A DNA stretch of 64,000 bases, from the NCBI RefSeq assembly GCF_000337035.1, contig NZ_AOJL01000005.1:30690-94689 (forward strand). Direction: 5' to 3'. Every line of letters starts with the position of its first letter. Positions within the stretch are counted from its first letter, which is position 1. A program made the translations under genes and the position numbers. This DNA comes from Halorubrum coriense DSM 10284. GTDB lineage: Archaea; Halobacteriota; Halobacteria; Halobacteriales; Haloferacaceae. The notes below the pieces were generated by a model. It did no database searches and had not been told where the DNA came from. It saw only the letters and a program-made list of their open reading frames with translations. This document shows, one piece after another, positions 44,023 through 51,370 of this stretch.

Positions 44023-44029
44023 ATAAATG
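44023..44029 (-). promoter_or_regulatory. TATA-like box of the DUF309 gene
   Basis: ATAAATG (minus strand CATTTAT) is 26-32 bases before the start at 43997. Confidence 0.4.
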
Positions 44030-44056
44030 TCGAGTTCCGCGAACGGCGCGACGGAG

Positions 44057-44120
44057 GGGCCGAGCGCCAGCGGGGCGGTGGGAGGGCCGAGCGCCAGCGG
44101 GGCGGTGGGAGGGCTGAGCG
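44057..44120. repeat. 27-bp tandem repeat (minisatellite)
   Basis: Two exact 27-bp units (44057-44083 and 44084-44110, beginning GGGCCGAGCGCCAGCGGGGC) and a decayed third start GGGCTGAGCG. They fill the gap between the DUF309 gene and the small membrane protein gene. Confidence 0.8.
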
Positions 44121-44133
44121 TCGGCGGGTCCGA

Positions 44134-44412
44134 TCAGGGCTCTCGGACGCTCGCGTCGCCGTCCGGCAGTCGGAGCGTCCGGCCGACCGCGCTCGGGTAC
44201 CGGCGGTGGAGCGTCGCGCCGACGACCGCGCCGGCGAGGGCCGCCAGCGCGACCGCGGCCGCGGTCGGGAACGACAGGACCGCGACCGTCGTCACCGGCA
44301 ACGCCGCGAAGGCGATCATCGCGCCGGGCGACGGGAGGGGCTCGGACGGGTGCGGACCCGCGTTCGGGTCGGGGTAGTCGGTGCGTCTGGAGGGGGATCG
44401 GTCTGCTGTCAT
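44134..44412 (-). CDS. Small two-pass membrane protein, function unknown
   Basis: A 92-residue protein (start MTADRSPSRRTDYPDPNAG). A Pro-rich polar N-terminus precedes two adjacent hydrophobic stretches (AMIAFAALPVTTVAVLSF and AVALAALAGAVVGATL), then a basic end. Haloarchaeal small membrane proteins often look like this. A longer start at 44592 would add a basic, unlikely segment. Moderate confidence that it is a gene. Confidence 0.45.
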   Translation of the reverse strand: MTADRSPSRRTDYPDPNAGPHPSEPLPSPGAMIAFAALPVTTVAVLSFPTAAAVALAALAGAVVGATLHRRYPSAVGRTLRLPDGDASVREP

Positions 44413-44736
44413 CGTCGGACTGGAGTGGTGGTGCGAGGCGTGCGCCTCGCGGGTGGCGTCGACTCGGCCGCCGGAGACCGTACCGCACGGTCGGGGGGCG
44501 GCGAACTGGCGTCGGGAGAGTCCGTCGGAGACCGTCACTCGCATCGGTCGCGAGCGGGCCGTCTCCGCGTCGGGGTCACGCGGCGACGGCACCGAGGAGA
44601 GCGGTGACCGGCCCGCGGACCCGTTTCCGGACGCTCCGGCGGGGGGCGAACGTCGGAATGGGGCTGCGGACGGTCATGGGTTCGACCCGGCGGTGGGGAC
44701 CGACCGGGCGTGTGTTCACCCAGTGACGGAACCGAA

Positions 44737-44742
44737 TTAATA
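44737..44742 (+). promoter_or_regulatory. TATA-like box before the leader ORF
   Basis: TTAATA, inside GGAACCGAATTAATAGTTCC (GGAAC and GTTCC form arms), centres about 25 bases before the ATG at 44764. Confidence 0.45.
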
Positions 44743-44763
44743 GTTCCCTGTGTGTGTGAACCA

Positions 44764-44823
44764 ATGGCTCGACCGGTCTCCCCTTCACCGGGTGGCGTCG
44801 TCGGACGTCCACCAGTACACTAA
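44764..44823 (+). CDS. Candidate 19-codon leader ORF before the antiporter
   Basis: ATG to TAA, product MARPVSPSPGGVVGRPPVH. The ATG is at the leaderless distance from the TTAATA box; the stop is 18 bases before the antiporter GTG. No function or homologue known; it could merely be chance. Confidence 0.35.
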   Translation: MARPVSPSPGGVVGRPPVH

Positions 44824-44841
44824 CGTCGTCGTAGATCGTCT

Positions 44842-46707
44842 GTGGTAGACGTGTCAGGTAGCCTACTGCCGGTGATCGCGGTGATTCTCGTCTCGGGACT
44901 CGCGGTCCAGCTACTCGCTCACCGACTCCGGGTGCCGAGCGTCATCTTCTACCTCGCGATCGGCGTGGTGTTGGGGCCCGAAGTGCTGGGCCTCGTCACG
45001 CTGGAGACGTTCGGCGAGGGGCTGGAGATCATCGTCGGACTCAGCGTCGCGATCATCGTCTTCGAGGGGGCGTTCGCGCTTCAGTTCGACCGGATCCGCC
45101 GCGCGTCGACGGTCTCGCTCCGCCTGGTGACCGTCAGCGCGGTCGTGATGTTCCTCGGCACGGCGGCGGCGGTCCGCGCCTTCACCGACGGCGAGTGGGA
45201 GATCGCGCTGCTCGTCGGCGCGCTGCTCGTGGCGACGGGCCCGACCGTCATCACGCCGATCCTCAACGTGGTCCGGGTGCGGGACCACGTCGCCACCGCG
45301 CTGGAGACGGAGGGGATCGTCAACGACGTGACGGCCGCGATCGTCGCGGTCGTCATCTTCGAGACGCTGCTGCTCGACGACCTCGGCGTCCCCGCGACGG
45401 TGCTCTCGTTCCTCCAGCGGTTCGGCGTCGGGGTCGCCGCGGGGCTGCTCGCGACGGGCATCATCTACGTGTTACTGGACAGCGACATCGTCCCCGAACG
45501 CGACGTCCAGGCGTCGCAGTTCCTCGTGTTGGCGGCCGCGATCGGCTCCTTCGCCGCCGCGGAGGCCGTCGCCGCGGAGGCCGGCATCGCGGCGGCGGCG
45601 ACGAGCGGGATCCTCCTCGGGAACCTCGACTTAGACAACCGCGAGGAGATCGAGCGGTTCGCCCAGAACACGACGCTCATCGTTCTCTCGTTCGTGTTCA
45701 TCTCGCTCGCCGCGCTGATCGACGTGGAGGCGATCGCCGGGCTCGGCGCGGGCGTGATCGCGATCGTCGCCGTCATCATGTTCGTCTTGCGACCGCTGGG
45801 CGCGTTCCTCGCGACCGTCGGCGTCGAGCGGTTCACCCGCCCGGAGCGACTGTTCATCGCGAGCGTCGGTCCGCGGGGGATCATCCCGGCGAGCGTGGCG
45901 ACGCTGTTTGCCATCGAACTGGAACTCGCGGGTAGCATCGCCGCCGGCGAACTGCTCGTCGGCACGGTGTTCGCGGTCATCTTCGCGACGGTCCTCGTCG
46001 AGGCGGGGTTCGCGCGGCAGATCGGCGAGTTCCTCGGAGTGTCACCAATGCGCACGATAATCATCGGCGGGGGCCGGGTCGGCCAGGCGCTCGCCACACG
46101 ACTGGAGAACAGGGGCGAGTACGTCGTCATCGTCGAGACGGACCCGGACGTCGCCGAGCGGGCGCGCACGGATGGGTTCACCGTCTACGAGGGGGACGGC
46201 AGCGATACGGAGACGCTGCGCGCCGTCAACATCGACGACGCGAAGCGGTTCATCACGACGACGGCCGACGACGACATCAACCTCCTCGCGTGTCAGCTCG
46301 CAATCACTAAGTTCGACATCGCGTCCGTCTACTCGCGGGTGAACGACCCGGACAACGTCGACGCCTTCGACAGCATCGGCGTCACCGGTATCGACGCCAC
46401 GACGGCGACCGCGGTGGCCATCGACGACGAGATCGAGCGGCCCGCGCTCACCCACTGGATGAACGAACTCGGCGACAGCCACGACGTTCAGGAGGTGGAG
46501 GTGACTTCCGAGGAGCTCGCGGGTAAGACCATCCGGGATCTCAACGCACAGATCCCCGACGGCACCTTCGTCGCCGTCGTCAGCCGTGGCGGCGAGAACA
46601 ACGTCCCCTCGGCGGACACCATCCTCGAAATCGGCGACCACGTGACGTTCATCGGTAATTCCGATTCGGTCCGCCGAGCGATGGATCGGTTCCACCCGCA
46701 CGACTAG
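44842..46707 (+). CDS. nhaP: Na+/H+ antiporter (CPA/NhaP type) with C-terminal TrkA module
   Basis: A 621-residue cation/proton antiporter. Residues 5-395 have about 12 membrane segments with family features: TGPTVITPIL and EGIVNDVTAAIVAV (ND pair). A TrkA-N (RCK) domain starts near residue 402 with TIIIGGGRVGQALATRLENR, followed by a TrkA-C domain (VEVTSEELAGKTIRDL) at the end. NAD or ATP binding to the RCK part is expected to gate transport. The start is a GTG; a second GTG three codons on is also possible. Confidence 0.88.
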   Translation: MVDVSGSLLPVIAVILVSGLAVQLLAHRLRVPSVIFYLAIGVVLGPEVLGLVTLETFGEGLEIIVGLSVAIIVFEGAFALQFDRIRRASTVSLRLVTVSAVVMFLGTAAAVRAFTDGEWEIALLVGALLVATGPTVITPILNVVRVRDHVATALETEGIVNDVTAAIVAVVIFETLLLDDLGVPATVLSFLQRFGVGVAAGLLATGIIYVLLDSDIVPERDVQASQFLVLAAAIGSFAAAEAVAAEAGIAAAATSGILLGNLDLDNREEIERFAQNTTLIVLSFVFISLAALIDVEAIAGLGAGVIAIVAVIMFVLRPLGAFLATVGVERFTRPERLFIASVGPRGIIPASVATLFAIELELAGSIAAGELLVGTVFAVIFATVLVEAGFARQIGEFLGVSPMRTIIIGGGRVGQALATRLENRGEYVVIVETDPDVAERARTDGFTVYEGDGSDTETLRAVNIDDAKRFITTTADDDINLLACQLAITKFDIASVYSRVNDPDNVDAFDSIGVTGIDATTATAVAIDDEIERPALTHWMNELGDSHDVQEVEVTSEELAGKTIRDLNAQIPDGTFVAVVSRGGENNVPSADTILEIGDHVTFIGNSDSVRRAMDRFHPHD

Positions 46708-46810
46708 CGGGCCGTTCGGCTCGTCCGCGAAGTGAGGATAACCGGCCCTAAATCTCGTCCCGAAGACGATACACGGCTCGCTGCGCTCGCCGTTTGGCGT
46801 GTCCGAAAAC

Positions 46811-46822
46811 GTCCTGACGGAG
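46811..46822 (-). repeat. tRNA-Arg 3'-end echo
   Basis: GTCCTGACGGAG repeats the last bases of tRNA-Arg at 46960-46971, about 150 bases further along the minus strand. Only this 12-mer and a few flanking bases match, so the rest has decayed or was never present. Confidence 0.5.
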
Positions 46823-46959
46823 TTCTGCGCGAGCGGCGCGAGGGCGACCGGAGGGAGCCCTCGACAGTGAGCGGCGGAGCCGCGAACGGGCGAGCGCAGG
46901 GCAAGACAGGACGTGAACGCAACGGCTATCGAACGAAGTGAGACAGCCGCAAAGTGAAC

Positions 46960-47031
46960 GTCCTGACGGAGATTTGAACTCCGGTCCCTGGCTCCGCAAG
47001 CCAAGAGGATAGTCCACTACCCTACCAGGAC
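46960..47031 (-). tRNA. tRNA-Arg (GCG)
   Basis: A 72-base clover-leaf on the minus strand. Acceptor GTCCTGG pairs with TCAGGAC, D arm GGGT/ATCC, anticodon stem TTGGC/GCCAG with loop TTGCGGA (anticodon GCG, reads CGC), and T arm CGGAG/CTCCG around TTCAAAT. CCA is not encoded. Reads codon CGC, expected to be frequent in this GC-rich genome. Confidence 0.85.
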
Positions 47032-47277
47032 TCATCTCTACGTATCGCGGTTGAACTTAAGACGGTTACGGTCCGGCGGTCCCGTGACTGAGGTCCGCAT
47101 GCCTCCCGTGCCGGATGAACACCTTTTGTATCGACGGGGCCCATGAACGCCTATGAGACGCCTTCGAGCCGCGACCGCGACCCGCCCCGGTTCCCGCGCC
47201 GACCGGGAGGGGTCCGGCGCGAACCCCGGCCAACGGCAACGCTTATGCGCGAACTCGCCGACCACGGAGGTACGCGT

Positions 47278-48759
47278 ATGGGAGCCATAGAGGAGGTGTA
47301 CGAGGACCTCGACACCGACGTCGAGTTCGAGGAGTTCGAGGCCGCCGTCGAGGACAAAGTCGAGCAGATGGGCGGGCTGGCGGACGAGGAGACCGCCGCG
47401 ATGCTCATCGCGCACGAACTGCGCGACGAGGAGGCCGACACCATCGCCGACATCGAGCAGGGGATGAACGACGTGAAGTTCCTCGGCAAGGTGACAGCCA
47501 TCGGCGAGGTCCGGACCTTCGAGCGCGACGACGAGGACGCCGAGGAGGGCCGCGTCTGTAACGTCGACGTCGCCGACGCCTCCGGCTCCGTTCGAGTCGC
47601 CCTGTGGGACGACATGGCCGCGGCGGCCGAGGAGCAGCTCGAAGTCGGGCAGGTCCTCCGCGTCATGGGTCGCCCGAAGGAGGGGTACAGCGGCCTCGAA
47701 GTGAGCGCGGACAAGGTCGAACCGGACGAGGACGCCGAGGTCGACGTCCAGGTGCTCGACACCTACCGCGTCGAGGACCTCGCCCTCGGCGCGTCCGACG
47801 TGGACCTCGTCGGGCAGGTGTTAGACACCGACTCGATCCGGACGTTCGACCGCGACGACGGTAGCGAGGGGCGGGTCGCCAACCTCACCCTCGGCGACGA
47901 GACGGGCCGCGTGCGCGTCACGCTGTGGGACGGGAAGGCCGACCTCGCCGAGGAGTTCGCGGCCGGCGAAGTCGTCGAGGTCGGCGACGGCTACGTCCGC
48001 GAGCGCGACGGCGACCTCGAGCTCCACGTCGGCGACCGCGGCACGGTCGAGCGCGTCGACGAGGACGTCGAATACGTCCCGGAGACGACCGACATCGCCG
48101 ACCTCGAGATCGACCAGACCGTCGACGTCGGCGGCGGCGTCATCGAGACCGACCCGAAACGGACGTTCGACCGCGACGACGGCAGCGAGGGGCAGGTCCG
48201 CAACGTCCGGATCAAAGACGAGACCGGCGAGATCCGCGTCGCGCTGTGGGGCGACAAGGCCGACCGCGAGATCGAACTGGCCGACCGCGTCGTCTTCACC
48301 GACGTCGAGGTTCAAGACGGCTGGCAGGACGACCTCGAAGCGTCCGCGAACTGGCGCTCGACCGTCTCCGTCCTCGACGAGGGGAGCGACGCGGCGGCCG
48401 GCGTCGCGAGCGGCGCGTCCGAGTCCGGAAGCGCCGGGGGTGACGGTGGCGACCGCGGCGCGAACGAGACCGGCCTCGGCGCGTTCGCCGAGGACGGACA
48501 GAAGGCGGCCGCGGAGGCCGTCGCCGGCGAGAGCGGCGGCGACGACGGAAGCGGCGGCGCGACGGCCGCGACGGCGGAACGGTCGAGCGGAACGGTCGAG
48601 TTCACCGGGACGGTCGTCCAGACCGGGGACCCGGTCGTCCTCGACGACGGACAGCAGACGAGGACGGTCGACACCGACGCGAGCCTCCGGCTCGGCGAGG
48701 AGATAACCGTCCGCGGGCCGGAGCGCGACGGAACTATCGACGCGGACGACGTCTTCTGA
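47278..48759 (+). CDS. rpa2: Single-stranded DNA-binding protein, RPA family (RPA2-type)
   Basis: A 493-residue ssDNA-binding protein for replication and repair. Three OB-folds are visible, around residues 60-150, 165-255 and 275-365, each with a strand like VRVALWDDMA, VRVTLWDGKA, IRVALWGDKA. Two copies of the short motif TFDRDDGSEG mark duplicated folds. A Gly/Ala/Glu-rich linker and a short fourth beta segment (TGTVVQTGDPVVLDDG) end the protein. Start at 47278: GGAGG lies eight bases before. Its neighbours (histone, deacetylase-family gene) are arranged as in Haloferax as I recall. Confidence 0.85.
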   Translation: MGAIEEVYEDLDTDVEFEEFEAAVEDKVEQMGGLADEETAAMLIAHELRDEEADTIADIEQGMNDVKFLGKVTAIGEVRTFERDDEDAEEGRVCNVDVADASGSVRVALWDDMAAAAEEQLEVGQVLRVMGRPKEGYSGLEVSADKVEPDEDAEVDVQVLDTYRVEDLALGASDVDLVGQVLDTDSIRTFDRDDGSEGRVANLTLGDETGRVRVTLWDGKADLAEEFAAGEVVEVGDGYVRERDGDLELHVGDRGTVERVDEDVEYVPETTDIADLEIDQTVDVGGGVIETDPKRTFDRDDGSEGQVRNVRIKDETGEIRVALWGDKADREIELADRVVFTDVEVQDGWQDDLEASANWRSTVSVLDEGSDAAAGVASGASESGSAGGDGGDRGANETGLGAFAEDGQKAAAEAVAGESGGDDGSGGATAATAERSSGTVEFTGTVVQTGDPVVLDDGQQTRTVDTDASLRLGEEITVRGPERDGTIDADDVF

Positions 48760-48828
48760 CGCGGTCGAGGTCGTCCGACGCGGGGCGTTGCGCTCCGGAC
48801 CCGGCGGCGATGCGGGTAACGGAAAGCG

Positions 48829-48834
48829 TTATAC
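48829..48834 (+). promoter_or_regulatory. TATA-like box of the histone gene
   Basis: TTATAC is 24-29 bases before the ATG at 48858, typical of a leaderless haloarchaeal mRNA. Confidence 0.45.
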
Positions 48835-48857
48835 GATACACGGACGCGACTGTGTGT

Positions 48858-49289
48858 ATGAGTGTCGAGTTGCCGTTCGCGCCGGTGGACGGGATCATCC
48901 GGCGGAACGCCGGGGAACTCCGCGTCAGCGCGGACGCCGCCGAGGAGCTCGCCCGACGGATCCAATCGCACGGCGCGGACCTCGCCGTCGACGCGGCGGA
49001 GCGGGCGACCGCGGACGGCCGGAAGACGCTGATGGCGGCCGACTTCGGCGTCGAGCAGGTCGTCAGCCGCGAGGACCTCACCCTGCCGGTCGCGCCCATC
49101 GACCGGATCGCCCGACTCCGGATCGACGACCGGTACCGGGTCGGCGTCGACGCGCGGGTCGCGCTGGCCGATATTTTGGAAGACTACGCCGACAACGTCG
49201 CGAGCGCCGCCGCGACGCTCGCCCGCCACGCGGACCGACGAACGGTACAGGCCGAGGACATCGAGACGTACTTCGCGTTGTTCGAGTAG
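48858..49289 (+). CDS. hstA: Archaeal histone, fused doublet
   Basis: A 143-residue protein with two histone folds in one chain, the haloarchaeal form. Fold 1 (residues ~5-70): LPFAPVDGIIRRNAGELRVS, with ADLAVDAAERATADGRKTL; fold 2 (~75-143): LPVAPIDRIARLRIDDRYRV and YADNVASAAATLARHADRRT. Both have the Pro-X-Asp/Ile start of archaeal histones. It starts at 48858; the gene is preceded by an AT-rich TATA. It ends exactly where the deacetylase-family gene begins. Confidence 0.9.
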   Translation: MSVELPFAPVDGIIRRNAGELRVSADAAEELARRIQSHGADLAVDAAERATADGRKTLMAADFGVEQVVSREDLTLPVAPIDRIARLRIDDRYRVGVDARVALADILEDYADNVASAAATLARHADRRTVQAEDIETYFALFE

Positions 49290-50294
49290 ATGCGGTTCGG
49301 CTACAGCGACCGGTGTCTCGACCACGACACCGGCGAACGACACCCGGAGAACCCGGATCGGCTCCGCGCGATCCGCCGCGGACTCACCAAGCGCCACGGC
49401 GTCGAGTACGTCGAGGCCGACCCCGCGGAGAAGGCGGCGGTCACGGCGGTTCACGACTCCGGCTACGTCGACGAACTGGAGTCGTTCGTCGCGGACGGCG
49501 GGGGGAGCTGGGACCCCGACACCGTCGCGAGCGACGGGACGTGGGACGCGGCGCTCACGGCCGCCGGACTCGCCCAGTGGGCGGCCCGCGAGGCGCTCGA
49601 CGGGGCCACCGGCCGACAGACGCCGTTCGCGATCGGCCGCCCGCCGGGCCACCACGCCGTCACCGACGACGCGATGGGGTTCTGCTTCTTCAACAACGCC
49701 GCCGTCGCCGCACAGACCGCGATCGACGAGGACCTCGCGGACCGGGTCGCCATCTTCGACTGGGACGTCCACCACGGCAACGGCACGCAGGACATCTTCT
49801 ACGACAGCGGCGACGTCTTCTACGCGTCGATCCACGAAGACGGGCTCTACCCGGACACGGGCGCTCTCGACGAGACCGGCGAGGGAGACGGCGAGGGGAC
49901 GACCGCGAACCTCCCGCTGGCGGCCGGGGCCGGCGACGCCGACTACCTGTACGCCGTCGACGAGGGGATCGCGCCCGCGGTCGACCGGTTCGATCCGGAC
50001 CTGTTCATCGTCTCGGCGGGCTTCGACGCGCGCCGCCACGACCCCATCTCGCGGATGCGCGTCTCCTCCGAGGGGTACGCGCTGTTGACCGACCGGATCC
50101 GGACGCTCGCAGACGACGTCGGCGCGGCCGACGCGTACGTCCTAGAGGGCGGCTACGGCCTCGACACCCTCGCCGAGGGCGTCTCGATGGTCCACGAGAC
50201 GTACGACGGTCGGACCCCGGTCGACACCGACGAAGAGCCGGACGGGAAGACGGAGACGCTCGTCGACGACCTGCGGACCGAACTGGACCTGTAA
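49290..50294 (+). CDS. Histone deacetylase-family (class II/AcuC-like) hydrolase
   Basis: A 334-residue zinc-dependent amidohydrolase. Active-site features are GRPPGHHAVTDD (two catalytic His near residues 117-128), GFCFFNNAAVAA, the metal-binding IFDWDVHHGNGTQ (Asp and His) and VSAGFDA (metal Asp). These resemble AcuC/HDAC enzymes. It begins one base after the histone stop, so the two are co-translated. Whether its substrate is acetylated histone, another protein or a small molecule is unknown; archaeal histones lack long tails. Confidence 0.88.
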   Translation: MRFGYSDRCLDHDTGERHPENPDRLRAIRRGLTKRHGVEYVEADPAEKAAVTAVHDSGYVDELESFVADGGGSWDPDTVASDGTWDAALTAAGLAQWAAREALDGATGRQTPFAIGRPPGHHAVTDDAMGFCFFNNAAVAAQTAIDEDLADRVAIFDWDVHHGNGTQDIFYDSGDVFYASIHEDGLYPDTGALDETGEGDGEGTTANLPLAAGAGDADYLYAVDEGIAPAVDRFDPDLFIVSAGFDARRHDPISRMRVSSEGYALLTDRIRTLADDVGAADAYVLEGGYGLDTLAEGVSMVHETYDGRTPVDTDEEPDGKTETLVDDLRTELDL

Positions 50295-50673
50295 CGCGCG
50301 GCTTCACCGACCGCTCCGTTCTGGTCCTCATCTCTCCGGTCTGGATTCGTCGACGCCGGACTCGGTCGTCGCAGCCGCTCCTCGCTTGTAGTCGGCGTCG
50401 ACAGAAACGCCCGGAGCGGGATTTGAACCCGGAGGACTCCGCTTACTCCGTTCGCTCGTCCTCAGATTCAAACCCTTCTGCTCGCGTTTTCGACGAACGG
50501 CTCGCTCCGCTCGCCATGTTGTTCGTCGAAAACGCCCGGAGCGGGATTTGAACCCCAGTTGTTCCGCTCGCTTCGCTCGCTTCACTCCCTGGTTCAAATC
50601 CCTCAGTCTGGGTTCGTCGACGCCGGACTCGCTCGTCGCGGCCGCTCCTCGCTCGTAGTCGGCGTCGAAGGAG
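50295..50673. repeat. Decayed copies of tRNA-Asp 3' end with hairpins
   Basis: The region repeats the 23-base tRNA-Asp 3' end (starting CGCCCGGAGCGGGATT) at 50408-50430 and 50533-50555 without the rest of the gene, before the real genes at 50674 and 50777. An 87-base direct repeat links 50343-50430 with 50610-50696. Hairpins sit beside each copy: GTTTTCGACGAAC/GTTCGTCGAAAAC (about 50486-50533), and CGACGCCG/CGGCGTCG in the two 87-base units. The T-arm sequence also recurs inverted (GGTTCAAATCCC near 50591). No protein gene is credible; frames with RTPD-like strings are shadows of tRNA. Confidence 0.75.
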
Positions 50674-50746
50674 CGCCCGGAGCGGGATTTGAACCCGCGT
50701 CACGACCGTGACAGGGTCGTATGATGGGCCACTACACCATCCGGGC
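50674..50746 (-). tRNA. tRNA-Asp (GTC), copy 1
   Basis: A 73-base clover-leaf on the minus strand. Acceptor GCCCGGA/TCCGGGC with discriminator G, anticodon stem CGACC/GGTCG with loop CTGTCAC (anticodon GTC), T arm GCGGG/CCCGC around TTCAAAT. Identical to the second copy in the tRNA part. CCA not encoded. Confidence 0.9.
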
Positions 50747-50776
50747 AAACAGCGACAGCGCCCCGAAACGTGGGGA

Positions 50777-50849
50777 CGCCCGGAGCGGGATTTGAACCCG
50801 CGTCACGACCGTGACAGGGTCGTATGATGGGCCACTACACCATCCGGGC
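50777..50849 (-). tRNA. tRNA-Asp (GTC), copy 2
   Basis: The same 73-base tRNA as copy 1, separated by 30 bases. Duplicated tRNA-Asp genes serve the high Asp content of haloarchaeal proteins; the two are probably co-transcribed. Confidence 0.9.
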
Positions 50850-51087
50850 TTGTCGCATCAGTTCGTACCCCTGTCTGGCAAATAAGGCTTGTCATCCCTA
50901 CCGGGAGTGCGGGTCGGTGACAGGGAATCCGGGTCACCGAGCCGTGACGGCGAGGGGGCCCGTCGAGGTCGCAGTCGCGGTCGCGTCCGGTATCCTTTTC
51001 TGTCGACCTCGCGTGTGTGGGAGTGTCGAACGCCCCGGACCCGCCAGCCGTGCGCGGCGGCGCTTGGTAAGTCTTATGACGATGGGG

Positions 51088-51094
51088 TATATAT
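51088..51094 (+). promoter_or_regulatory. TATA-like promoter of the RNA polymerase operon
   Basis: TATATAT lies 46-52 bases before the rpoH start, giving a leader of about 20 bases. A second, weaker CTTATG box is at 51073-51078. Confidence 0.45.
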
Positions 51095-51139
51095 GTACCT
51101 GTAGTATCTCGTGATAGCTTCTCCCCACCACCAGCACCC

Positions 51140-51370
51140 ATGGTAGACGTAAGCCAACACGAACTCGTCCCGGACCACGTCCTCCTCGACGACCCCGAGG
51201 AGGTCGAGGCGGTCCTGGCGGAGTACGACGTGAAGAAAACGAACTTACCGAAGATCAAACGCACGGATCCCGCGCTCCCCGACGAGGCCGAGGTCGGCGA
51301 CGTGGTGAAAATCGTCCGCGACTCCCGCACGACCGACGAGGCGGTCGTGTACCGACTGGTCGTCTCATGA
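51140..51370 (+). CDS. rpoH: DNA-directed RNA polymerase subunit H (Rpo5)
   Basis: A 76-residue subunit that corresponds to the C-terminal domain of eukaryotic Rpb5 and helps hold the jaw of the polymerase. It reads [39 protein letters not shown], all family-typical. First gene of the operon; overlaps rpoB2 by four bases. Confidence 0.92.
   Translation: MVDVSQHELVPDHVLLDDPEEVEAVLAEYDVKKTNLPKIKRTDPALPDEAEVGDVVKIVRDSRTTDEAVVYRLVVS

Larger units (their letters stand above)
44413..44841. other. Non-coding region upstream of the antiporter, with a candidate leader
   Basis: A 429-base gap. Reading frames here are GC-driven and lack protein character, apart from the 19-codon leader at 44764-44823. 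The TTAATA box at 44737-44742 is the clearest promoter. Confidence 0.5.

Noticed and set aside
44381-44812. Plus- and minus-strand frames of 78-119 codons before the antiporter
   Set aside because: Low-complexity Arg/Gly/Pro composition, no start signals, and overlap with each other; only the 19-codon leader has a promoter at the right distance.
50328-50748. Short frames with RTPD- or GFEPG-like strings around the tRNAs
   Set aside because: These are translations of tRNA-Asp 3' ends and their copies, a well-known source of false small proteins.
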